NCBI GenBank assembly: GCA_025455535.1
Contig: JALOMM010000088.1
Location: forward strand, 1 to 8,502
DNA length: 8,502 nucleotides
Direction of reading: 5' to 3'
Source of the DNA: Bacteroidales bacterium
GTDB lineage: Bacteria > Bacteroidota > Bacteroidia > Bacteroidales > VadinHA17
Of the stretch, positions 1-6,340 are shown one piece after another (the first letter of the stretch is position 1; each line of letters opens with the position of its first letter). The notes under the pieces are model-generated. The model searched no databases and was not told the origin of the DNA. It saw only the letters and a program-made list of their open reading frames with translations. The position numbers were made by a program, and so were the translations under genes.

Positions 1-140
1 ACAGCAAAGGAGAAGTGATAACCCTTGCCGTTCACCTCGGGTGACAGTGCGAGCGTCTCGGTCGGACATGTGACAACACATACTTCACACCCCTTGCACC
101 TCTCCCTGTCAACTACAACAGCACCTTTTATCTTAGCCAT
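1..140 (-). CDS. 2-oxoacid:ferredoxin oxidoreductase, 4Fe-4S (delta-type) subunit, 5' end only
   Basis: Only the first 46 codons are in the window; the gene runs off the left edge. The ATG is at 140-138 and the protein begins MAKIKGAVVVD. It continues into a bacterial ferredoxin cluster motif, C-KG-C-EV-C-VVT-CP, starting at residue 15, which binds one [4Fe-4S] cluster. The text after it (ETLALSPEVNGKGY) matches, from memory, the small ferredoxin-like subunit that precedes the alpha (VorB/KorA-like) subunit in Bacteroidales 2-oxoacid:ferredoxin oxidoreductases. These enzymes oxidatively decarboxylate 2-oxoacids to acyl-CoA and reduce ferredoxin in the cytoplasm. The gene follows the aminotransferase by 35 bp on the same strand, so it is probably the next gene of the same operon. 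Substrate (branched-chain, aromatic or 2-oxoglutarate) cannot be told from this fragment. No strong Shine-Dalgarno sequence is visible; the leader is AT-rich. Confidence 0.85.
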   Translation of the reverse strand, partial: MAKIKGAVVVDRERCKGCEVCVVTCPTETLALSPEVNGKGYHFSFA

Positions 141-175
141 ATCTTTAAGTATTTCTTATTTCTAATAATTGATAA

Positions 176-1498
176 TCATTTTAATACAGGATTATTCTCA
201 CTGAACAGCCTCAGTCTCGCGTCAAGCACGGGTAACTGTTCCCGCCTTACCTGTGATACACATGCCCTGAGTCCTTCAGTCCTCTCACTGCCTGTTATGT
301 TAAGAGTGATCGCTGCAATTCCGTATGCAAGCAACTCCTGCAACAGTGCTGCCCCGCTGAATCCGGGATATGAGATTGTGAAATAGAACCCGTCAGCAAG
401 GGGCTTTTCAATATCCCTGTCATATACTATTGTAAAGCCGTGTTTTATAAAGATATCTTTCATGGCCGCAGCCTTGAGACCATACTCCTTTGTATTCTCG
501 ACAAAGTTATAAATCCCTTCGTTGACAGCCTTAAGAATCGCGGTAAATCCATACTGAACAGAATGTGCCACCCCTGACGAGAGGGCGTAGAGTGCGCCGA
601 AGATCATTGCCCTGCCGAAGAGATCTGAAGAATAGTACCTTAACAGGTCAGGGTAACGGCGGTTGTAGAGATGATCAGACATCACAAGGAGTCCTGCCCG
701 CTGTCCGGCATAGCTGAATACCTTGGAACCTGATATCAGAAGAATATAGTCATCGCAGTATTTGGCCACGGTAGGCTGGTAAGGGGGTACTCCCGGGCGG
801 GAGTAGTCTGTACGGAAGTCCATCCCGAAATAGGCCAGATCCTCCACAACAATCACATCATACCTGGCAGCAAGACGGCCTATTGTACGCAGCTCGTCTT
901 CAGTGAAACAGATCCAGGAAGGGTTATTGGGATTAGAATAGAGTATGGTTGAGACTTTTCCGCACTCAAGCATCGATTCGAGTTTGGGACCCAGTTTTTC
1001 CCCGCGGTAGTTGTAAACGTCAAAGGACCTGTAATCCTGCCCCAGTATCCTTGTCTGTGTCTTCTGCACCGGGAAGCCCGGGTCAATGAAGAGGGTCCCT
1101 TCCTTCGTCCTGTCATTCCTGTTGGCAACCATGAAGCTTGCCATACCGCCCATCATTGATCCGGCAGTGGGGACACAGCATTCAGGACTTACATCGATGT
1201 CAAGAAAGAGTTTTACAAACCTTGAGGCCTCGGTCTTGAACTCAGGCAATCCTTCTATATCCGGATAGATCGAAGCAACCCCTTTCCGGAGAGCATCTAT
1301 CTCAGCATTTACACCTACCTCCGCCGACGGCAATCCGGGGACGCCCATCTCCATCCTTATGAACTCCACACCGGTCTCGTTGCGGAGTATATTCACCAGT
1401 TTTACGATCTCCCTTATGCTTGCATATCCGAGATCTGTGATGCCGCTGGAGGATATCGCGTTGCTTACGGTTTTCCTGTTAATGGGGGTATTTTCCAT
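176..1498 (-). CDS. PLP-dependent class I/II aminotransferase
   Basis: This is a cytoplasmic fold-type I aminotransferase that would move the amino group of an amino acid to a 2-oxoacid acceptor. Counting from the ATG at 1498 (440 aa), it shows the expected landmarks: SNPNNPSW at about 188-195, an aspartate for the pyridine nitrogen of PLP in VVEDLAYFGMDF (D220), and the Schiff-base lysine in SGSKVFSYAGQRAG (K259). A C-terminal arginine in SERTEGLRACVSQV likely binds the substrate carboxylate. Size and sequence fit a Bacteroidales family of about 430-440 aa. The frame is open up to a TTG at 1534 and also has an ATG at 1522. I prefer 1498 because relatives start just before TPI, here ENTPINRKTV. 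It lies 117 bp after the Mpv17-like gene and 35 bp before the ferredoxin-type subunit, so a role in feeding 2-oxoacids to the oxidoreductase is likely. Amino acid specificity is not readable from the sequence. Confidence 0.9.
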   Translation of the reverse strand: MENTPINRKTVSNAISSSGITDLGYASIREIVKLVNILRNETGVEFIRMEMGVPGLPSAEVGVNAEIDALRKGVASIYPDIEGLPEFKTEASRFVKLFLDIDVSPECCVPTAGSMMGGMASFMVANRNDRTKEGTLFIDPGFPVQKTQTRILGQDYRSFDVYNYRGEKLGPKLESMLECGKVSTILYSNPNNPSWICFTEDELRTIGRLAARYDVIVVEDLAYFGMDFRTDYSRPGVPPYQPTVAKYCDDYILLISGSKVFSYAGQRAGLLVMSDHLYNRRYPDLLRYYSSDLFGRAMIFGALYALSSGVAHSVQYGFTAILKAVNEGIYNFVENTKEYGLKAAAMKDIFIKHGFTIVYDRDIEKPLADGFYFTISYPGFSGAALLQELLAYGIAAITLNITGSERTEGLRACVSQVRREQLPVLDARLRLFSENNPVLK

Positions 1499-1615
1499 AT
1501 AATTTTCAATTTTTTCCCTCATTACTGCCTGCAAGATATAAATTCTTAAGAGACCATTACATGCTTTTTGTCACCATTGATGCATCCGTTTATTCATCTT
1601 CTTTTGCTGCAGCGG

Positions 1616-2302
1616 TTATCTGCTTCTGGCTGAGAATGCCAGTATGACGCCCAGCACTGTGCTCAGGATGGCAGCAAAAAGTATCTGGAACTCCGGCGGC
1701 AGAAGGAATGTGACCGTCTGGGCCGGTATCCAGAAGAATGGTATGGTCCTTTTAAGGACATAGCCCCACATTGAATTCCAGTCTATGGCCTTCAAAATTG
1801 CAGTTACGTCGGGCATCCTGAACAGCCCGGACGCTTCTCCCCGCGAGGCAGCTATGTGTGTGTCCGTAACCCTGTGTGTCACCATGAGAACAGGGGCATA
1901 GAATATGTTAAGAAAGAAGCTGATGCAGAACGAGAGCAGCACCTTCGGGGCTGTGACGCCTCCTGCCATGACCGCGGCAGTATCTTCCATCCCCAGGTGA
2001 CCGGCGATGAGAGGTACTCCACCCGAGAAAATGACAAATGCTGCCTTGACCGTCATTCCGAGAAAACCCCACACCAGGGCTCTCGGTATCAGCCCGAAGT
2101 TTTTGGGAATATAGGCTCCTCCCTTTATCCTGCTTCCGAGCATCTCGCCCATTGTTGCCAGGATCGCAAATTTGATGAAGCTTGCAGTAAAAGCCCACTC
2201 TCTGCTGAACCACAGGAAGGAATCATAAAGCCGGTGTGACAGAAAGAACGGAATAAAAAGCCCGGTAAAAACAAGTAAGAAAATTATGTCTGAACGTTTC
2301 AT
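1616..2302 (-). CDS. Polytopic inner-membrane protein, Mpv17/PMP22-like
   Basis: The product is a 228-aa integral membrane protein with about five or six hydrophobic segments, near residues 6-22, 36-52, 75-95, 115-145, 183-202 and 204-224. There is no cleavable signal peptide. The C-terminal part, DW..MWGYVLKRTIPFFWIPAQTVTFLLPPEFQ (about 174-205), resembles the Mpv17/PMP22 signature with a Trp-rich entry, a proline and a Gln before an aromatic/hydrophobic run and LP. The N-terminal half contains a basic loop, GSRIKGGAYIPKNFGLIPRA. Eukaryotic Mpv17 proteins are channel-like proteins of organelle membranes; the bacterial relatives have no established role that I know of. It sits between the acyl-CoA synthetase (60 bp upstream) and the aminotransferase (117 bp downstream) on one strand, which suggests a role linked to amino acid or organic acid traffic, but that is inference. 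A heptamer repeat fills its leader from 9 bp before the ATG. The family call is from memory of the motif and is moderate. Confidence 0.75.
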   Translation of the reverse strand: MKRSDIIFLLVFTGLFIPFFLSHRLYDSFLWFSREWAFTASFIKFAILATMGEMLGSRIKGGAYIPKNFGLIPRALVWGFLGMTVKAAFVIFSGGVPLIAGHLGMEDTAAVMAGGVTAPKVLLSFCISFFLNIFYAPVLMVTHRVTDTHIAASRGEASGLFRMPDVTAILKAIDWNSMWGYVLKRTIPFFWIPAQTVTFLLPPEFQILFAAILSTVLGVILAFSARSR

Positions 2303-2310
2303 TATTATTT

Positions 2311-2338
2311 GCGATTTGCGATTTGAGATTTGCGATTT
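2311..2338. repeat. Heptamer tandem array, unit GCGATTT
   Basis: There are four units of 7 bp in a row: GCGATTT, GCGATTT, GAGATTT, GCGATTT. Only one base differs over 28 bp. The array ends 9 bp before the ATG of the Mpv17-like gene, so on the minus strand (AAATCGC units) it makes up most of that gene's leader, where a ribosome binding site would be. No Shine-Dalgarno sequence is present there. Confidence 0.85.
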
Positions 2339-2355
2339 TACGTACTTCTCCCGGG

Positions 2356-2383
2356 CTACTGCCTATTGCCCATTGCCTACTGC
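2356..2383. repeat. Heptamer tandem array, unit CTAYTGC, overlapping the end of the acyl-CoA synthetase gene
   Basis: There are four units of 7 bp: CTACTGC, CTATTGC, CCATTGC, CTACTGC. On the minus strand the unit reads GCARTRG. The first unit lies outside the upstream gene. The other three supply its last codons (Ala-Val-Gly-Asn-Gly-Gln) and its TAG stop. It is separated by 17 bp from the unrelated GCGATTT array. Confidence 0.85.
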
Positions 2384-4435
2384 CTCAATTCTGATCCGGG
2401 CATCAACCGCAACAATATTATCGCCTTCAGCCAACAGCGGGTTAATATCCATCTCATAAATCTCCGGTGCTGCTGCCAGGAGGTCAGAGAGAGAGGTTAT
2501 CACCTTCATGAATGCCTCCTCGCTTATCCCCCTGCTGCCGCGTACTCCCTTCATTATTATGTATGACTTCAGTGACCTTATCATCGACCGGGCTTCACTC
2601 TCAGAGACAGGAGCAAGGCATGTTGCGACATCCTTAAAGACCTCGATAAATACACCCCCCATTCCGGCCATGATGAGGTGTCCGAACTTATCCTCCCTCT
2701 TTGCGCCGCAGAAGAGCTCCCTGCCTGAGATCATTTTCTGTACAAGTATTCCTGTCACCCCCTCAAGAGTGATCATCCTGATGAACTCCCGCCGCGCCTC
2801 TTCCGCGCTGCTGACATTGAGGACCACCCCGCCAATATCTGATTTATGCACCGGTCCCACCACCTTCATCACCACCGGGAATCCCATCTTTGAAGCCCCG
2901 GCAGCTGCCTCATCGGCAGAAATAACTACTGCTTCCGGTACTCTGGCTATTCCTGAAGCATCGAGCAGTTCCGTCACCTTATCAGGTGAGAGGTAACCGT
3001 TGCCGGCACTGTCGATCACCGACCTTACCCGGGAATAATCTGTCACTGCACTGCCTCGCTCATCCTGTGCCGGCTGCGGCGTATTGTACACCCTGCAAAG
3101 GGCCCTTGCGAATAGTACCTCATCAAAGAACATCGCATTACCATTCGCAGCAAAACCGGCGATCTCCCTTTTGACATTTATTACCGAAGGCATAATTGGA
3201 TATATCGGCTTACGGCATGTTCTTATCTTATTGTGCAACAAATCATAAACATCATCAACAGGAAAGAGCCCCGGACTCCCGAAGATTACGGCAACAGCGT
3301 CTATCTCCTTAAAATCGTTCTCGCAGGCTTCGATGATATGTCCTAGCTGTTCTGCAGTGCCTGTCGCCAGGAAATCTATCGGATTTGCGACTGATGATCC
3401 CGGATAAAGCCTGGCAAGCAGTCTCTCAGCAGCCTCTCCGCTTATCCGCGGTACTGACAGTCCACCTTCACTGAGGGCATCGGTGAGCATCACTGCCGGT
3501 CCGCCGGCATGTGTCACAACTGCGATCCTGTTGCCGGTAAGAGGCCTGTAGGTGAAAAGCGAAGCCACCGTTGCCAGCTCGCTGCGGCTGGAGCATCTGA
3601 CGATGCCGGCCTTGCGGAAGAGAGCCTCCACGGCGCTGTCAGGCGAGGCCATGGCACCCGTATGAGATGATGCTGCCCTTGAGCCTGCCTCCGACGTTCC
3701 GGCCTTTATGGCTGCAATGCGACATCCTTTTCTTATAAGGGAAGAGGCATGTCTGAGCAACCTTGCAGGGTCGGAGATGCTCTCCACATACAGCAGCTTG
3801 ATCCTCGAACTTTTTTCAGGATCGAACGTAAGATCGAGGTGCTCGAGCACATCCTCAACCCCCGTCTGGGCGCTGTTTCCTACTGACCATACACTTGAGA
3901 ACCGCAACCCTCCGGTGATTGCCGTCTCCATGATGAAGACGGCCGTAGCCCCTGATCCTGAGATGAAGTCGACACCCGAAGGTGAGAGGGGCGGCAATGG
4001 CTCCGTGAATACGCCGTAATAATTTACATTCAGAAATCCAATACAGTTGGGCCCGATGAGGGTGCCCCCGGTGCTTTTTATAATATCAACTATCTCATGT
4101 TCCAGTGCTGCACCCTCTTTGCTCTCCTCACTAAAGCCGGCAGAGAGGATAATAAATCCACCTGTCTTCTTGTCCCTGGCAAGCGTACGGACAATATCAG
4201 GACAGAAGCGTGCTGCAACTGCAATCACTGCCATGTCTGTCTGCGGCAGGGCCGGGACATCGGGATAGGATGTAACACCCTGCACAAGCCGGGCTTTGGG
4301 GTTGACGACAAAGATCTCTCCCCTGAATCCGCAGCCCAGAAGATTCTTCAGCACCTTGCCTCCGGCCTTGGTGACGTCATCAGAACCTCCGATAACAGCT
4401 ATGGTCTTGGGGTTCAGTAGTTTATCGCTTATCAT
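2363..4435 (-). CDS. ADP-forming acyl-CoA (acetyl-CoA-type) synthetase, fused alpha-beta
   Basis: This 690-aa cytoplasmic enzyme converts acyl-CoA + ADP + Pi to free acid + CoA + ATP, conserving energy by substrate-level phosphorylation. Domains in order: CoA-binding Rossmann domain (about 1-135, with PKTIAVIGGSDD and LIGPNCIGFLN); succinyl-CoA-ligase-like domain (about 150-290, with the loop ISGSGATAVF and the active-site histidine H258 in SSHTGAMASPD); a second ligase-CoA domain (about 300-450); and an ATP-grasp domain (about 475-685, with the second phosphohistidine candidate H530 in GPVHKSDIGGV and EMDINPLL). About 700 aa is the normal length for the fused form. The ATG at 4435 starts right at the CoA domain (MISDKLLNPKTIAVIGG). 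It is the first gene of the minus-strand operon and has a good promoter just upstream. Acetyl versus branched-chain or aryl specificity is not readable, but the aminotransferase and oxidoreductase neighbours favour amino-acid-derived acyl-CoAs. The last six residues and the stop come from a heptamer repeat. Confidence 0.93.
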   Translation of the reverse strand: MISDKLLNPKTIAVIGGSDDVTKAGGKVLKNLLGCGFRGEIFVVNPKARLVQGVTSYPDVPALPQTDMAVIAVAARFCPDIVRTLARDKKTGGFIILSAGFSEESKEGAALEHEIVDIIKSTGGTLIGPNCIGFLNVNYYGVFTEPLPPLSPSGVDFISGSGATAVFIMETAITGGLRFSSVWSVGNSAQTGVEDVLEHLDLTFDPEKSSRIKLLYVESISDPARLLRHASSLIRKGCRIAAIKAGTSEAGSRAASSHTGAMASPDSAVEALFRKAGIVRCSSRSELATVASLFTYRPLTGNRIAVVTHAGGPAVMLTDALSEGGLSVPRISGEAAERLLARLYPGSSVANPIDFLATGTAEQLGHIIEACENDFKEIDAVAVIFGSPGLFPVDDVYDLLHNKIRTCRKPIYPIMPSVINVKREIAGFAANGNAMFFDEVLFARALCRVYNTPQPAQDERGSAVTDYSRVRSVIDSAGNGYLSPDKVTELLDASGIARVPEAVVISADEAAAGASKMGFPVVMKVVGPVHKSDIGGVVLNVSSAEEARREFIRMITLEGVTGILVQKMISGRELFCGAKREDKFGHLIMAGMGGVFIEVFKDVATCLAPVSESEARSMIRSLKSYIIMKGVRGSRGISEEAFMKVITSLSDLLAAAPEIYEMDINPLLAEGDNIVAVDARIRIEAVGNGQ

Positions 4436-4457
4436 TTTCCCGCTTTGTGTTCATTTC

Positions 4458-4488
4458 TAAAGGTAGAAACATTTTAAAATATAACAAA
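4458..4488 (-). promoter_or_regulatory. Bacteroidetes-type promoter for the acyl-CoA synthetase operon
   Basis: On the minus strand TTTG (4488-4485) is followed after exactly 19 bp by TACCTTTA (4465-4458). The known Bacteroides housekeeping consensus is TTTG, 19-21 bp, TAnnTTTG, so only the last base of the -7 box differs. The box is 22 bp from the ATG, which implies a short leader of about 15 nt. The spacer contains a 10-bp palindrome, ATTTTAAAAT (4471-4480), which could be an operator half or may just reflect AT-richness. Confidence 0.6.
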
Positions 4489-4508
4489 TGATTGTGGTGC
4501 GTTGTCTC

Positions 4509-4548
4509 AGGTCTGTTGGTCTGAAGGTCTTAAGGTCTGAAGGTCCAA
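4509..4548. repeat. Octamer tandem array, unit AGGTCTGA
   Basis: There are five 8-bp units in a row: AGGTCTGT, TGGTCTGA, AGGTCTTA, AGGTCTGA, AGGTCCAA. AGGTCTGA is the consensus and each other unit differs by one or two bases. It lies in the divergent control region, 20 bp beyond the -33 box of the acyl-CoA synthetase promoter, and is unrelated in sequence to the two heptamer arrays at 2311-2383. Confidence 0.85.
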
Positions 4549-4568
4549 CATTAATCCCTTCAACAAAC

Positions 4569-4591
4569 TAATATTATGCTGCATAATATTA
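4569..4591. promoter_or_regulatory. Perfect inverted repeat, candidate operator
   Basis: The arm TAATATTATGC (4569-4579), one central T, and GCATAATATTA (4581-4591) form a perfect inverted repeat with 11-bp arms. No T-run follows on either strand, and both flanking genes are transcribed away from it, so a terminator makes little sense here. It ends 2 bp before a TTTG that may serve as the -33 box of the dipeptidase gene. That position suits a site for a dimeric regulator. No regulator gene is in the window, so its ligand and partner are unknown. Confidence 0.5.
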
Positions 4592-4593
4592 TA

Positions 4594-4630
4594 TTTGACA
4601 GCCCTGAATAGAAAGGGAATTCTAATTTTG
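4594..4630 (+). promoter_or_regulatory. Probable promoter for the C69 dipeptidase gene
   Basis: TAATTTTG at 4623-4630 matches the Bacteroidetes -7 box TAnnTTTG in every fixed position and lies 20 bp before the ATG at 4651. The nearest TTTG (4594-4597) is 25 bp upstream, longer than the usual 19-21 bp, so the -33 assignment is weak or the promoter may need an activator. The inverted repeat at 4569-4591 directly abuts it. Confidence 0.4.
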
Positions 4631-4650
4631 ACAATTCAAACCGGCATCAT

Positions 4651-6270
4651 ATGAAAAAGAACAATAGTCTCCTGATGATCGCGGCCGCAGTGCTGCTTAC
4701 CCTCTCCTGCACAGTACTTAATGCCCAGTACAGGGATATCGATCCCGACGGACCGGGCTATGCCGAGAACTGCACCAGCATCATGGTCGGGAAACTGGCA
4801 TCGGCAGACGGATCTGTAATGACATCGCATACTTGCGACGGCAACTACCGCACATGGCTTGAAGTCGTACCGGCGGGGACACCCGGAAAGGATTCTATCC
4901 GTCCCATTTTCTGGGGTACACTGCATACCGAGGCAGCATGGGATATGACAAAAGTAACCCGCAAGGGGGAGATACCTGAAGCCTCCTCCACCTTCGCCTT
5001 CCTCAGCACGGCATACCCCTGTCTCAACGAGAAGCAGCTTGCCATTGGTGAGACAACAATATACGGCCGGAAGGAACTGATCAACCTGGATGGGCTGTTT
5101 CTCATAGAGGAGCTGGAAAAGATAGCCCTTCAGAGATGCACTACGGCAAGGGAGGCGATAGCCCTCATAGGATCGCTGGCTGAGCAGTATGGCTATGGTG
5201 ACCTGGCTGAGTGCATCACCATCGCAGACCCTGATGAGGTATGGCAGCTTGAGATAGCAGGGTCAGGCCCGGGCATACCCTCTTCGCTGTGGGTAGCCCA
5301 GAGGATCCCCGATGACCATGTTGGCATCGCCGCAAACATACCGAGGATATCTGACGTAAGGTTCAATGACCCTGATAACTTCATGACATCAAAGGACCTT
5401 CGCAAAAAAGCAAAAGACCTTGGCTACTGGGACGGAAAGGAACCGTTCAAATTCTACAAGGTGATAGGCACCGGCAAACCCTACGCCATCCGCGAGTTCT
5501 TTGTCCTCAGCACCCTCGCCCCTGAACTGGGCCTGACGATGGAGATGGAAGAGCTCCCCTTCTCGGTGAAGCCGGCGAAGAAGCTGTCTGTCAGTGACGT
5601 GATGGCTTTCTTCCGTCAGACTTATGAGGGGACACCTTATGACATGACAAAAAACCTCCTTGTGAAGGTGACTAAGAAAGACGAGGCAGGGGTGGAATAT
5701 ACCGATACGATAAAGTCTCCTGTTGTTTCGAACTGGATGAATGCAGACGTGCGAACCCTGATCAACGAACTTAAACCCGGGACAATTGAGAGACAGAGGA
5801 CCATTGCCATTGCCGGTTGCTCATACTCACATGTCATCCAGTGCCGCGACTGGCTGCCCGACGAGGTCGGCGCAGTGGCGTGGTTTTCATTCGATAATCC
5901 CGGACAGAGCCCCCGTATTCCCATTTTCTCAGGGACTATGTCACTGCCTGAAAGCTTCCGTATATGCGGTCAGCACCGCTACCGTGAGGATGCTGCCATA
6001 TGGTCTTTCCGCGAAGCCAACAGGCTTGCAACGGTGAACTGGGACCGCGGCCGGAAGCTCATCGAACCCGCAGTTCTGGAGATGGAAGAGAAAGCCATCG
6101 CCGAGATGCCGGCACTGGAGGAGAGGGTGAAAACTCTCGTCAGCCAGGGGAAGAATGAAGAAGCAGCCAGAATTGTCACGGAATATACCAACTCCTTCGC
6201 ACTTGCAGCCATGAATCGCTGGCAGGAGATGAAGCGCGTACTCTGGGGGATGTTCGGCAGAGGGTTCTGA
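4651..6270 (+). CDS. Secreted C69 family dipeptidase (PepD-like)
   Basis: This 539-aa exported peptidase of the Ntn-hydrolase family C69 would cut dipeptides outside the cytoplasm, most likely in the periplasm. Residues 1-25 form a signal peptide: MKKNN, a hydrophobic stretch, then cleavage after LNA before Gln26. The catalytic cysteine is C41 in AENCTSIMVGKLASADGSVM, the family's N-terminal nucleophile motif. C69 enzymes need that cysteine at the mature N-terminus, so the 15 residues between the signal cleavage site and C41 (QYRDIDPDGPGYAEN) should be removed as a short propeptide. Later family-like stretches include LGYWDGKEPFKFYKVIGTG, SYSHVIQCRDWLPDEVGAVAWFSFDNP and a helical C-terminus. 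Length is normal for Bacteroidetes members. A lipobox reading of LTLSC20 is weaker than the type I site. It is transcribed divergently from the amino acid fermentation operon, which fits supply of amino acids from peptides. Confidence 0.92.
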   Translation: MKKNNSLLMIAAAVLLTLSCTVLNAQYRDIDPDGPGYAENCTSIMVGKLASADGSVMTSHTCDGNYRTWLEVVPAGTPGKDSIRPIFWGTLHTEAAWDMTKVTRKGEIPEASSTFAFLSTAYPCLNEKQLAIGETTIYGRKELINLDGLFLIEELEKIALQRCTTAREAIALIGSLAEQYGYGDLAECITIADPDEVWQLEIAGSGPGIPSSLWVAQRIPDDHVGIAANIPRISDVRFNDPDNFMTSKDLRKKAKDLGYWDGKEPFKFYKVIGTGKPYAIREFFVLSTLAPELGLTMEMEELPFSVKPAKKLSVSDVMAFFRQTYEGTPYDMTKNLLVKVTKKDEAGVEYTDTIKSPVVSNWMNADVRTLINELKPGTIERQRTIAIAGCSYSHVIQCRDWLPDEVGAVAWFSFDNPGQSPRIPIFSGTMSLPESFRICGQHRYREDAAIWSFREANRLATVNWDRGRKLIEPAVLEMEEKAIAEMPALEERVKTLVSQGKNEEAARIVTEYTNSFALAAMNRWQEMKRVLWGMFGRGF

Positions 6271-6294
6271 AAAAAAAGTTCAGATATCCTGAAC
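6270..6294 (-). terminator. Stem-loop with T-run on the minus strand
   Basis: GTTCAG (6278-6283), a 5-nt loop, and CTGAAC (6289-6294) form a perfect 6-bp stem. Read on the minus strand it is followed by eight T (A-run at 6270-6277 on the plus strand), the form of an intrinsic terminator. No minus-strand gene lies to its right, so it would only stop antisense transcripts. On the plus strand it sits directly after the dipeptidase stop but has no T-run. Its function is uncertain. Confidence 0.35.
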
Positions 6295-6340
6295 ACTTCA
6301 GATGGTATACTTGTTATAAGTTTCAAGGCTAACTGGCACT

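Noticed and set aside
1856..2239. Plus-strand open frame of 127 codons
   Set aside because: It is antisense to the Mpv17-like gene, and its product is charged, Cys/His rich and without any recognisable motif. The minus-strand frame has clear membrane segments.
2508..4420. Several plus-strand open frames of 60-160 codons
   Set aside because: All lie antisense to the acyl-CoA synthetase, whose domains and motifs are continuous over the whole stretch.
2311..4548. Short arrays as a CRISPR
   Set aside because: Units are 7-8 bp in direct tandem with no spacers, and there are no cas genes.
4569..4591. Inverted repeat as a transcription terminator
   Set aside because: Flanking genes are divergent and no T-run follows the stem on either strand; an operator-like role fits better.
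6317..6324. TAAGTTTC as a -7 box for hydE
   Set aside because: It is one mismatch from TAnnTTTG, but no TTTG lies 19-21 bp upstream, so support is too weak to call a promoter.
4636..6326. Minus-strand open frames of 70-115 codons
   Set aside because: They oppose the well-supported C69 dipeptidase gene and show low-complexity Ser/Arg-rich translations typical of antisense frames.
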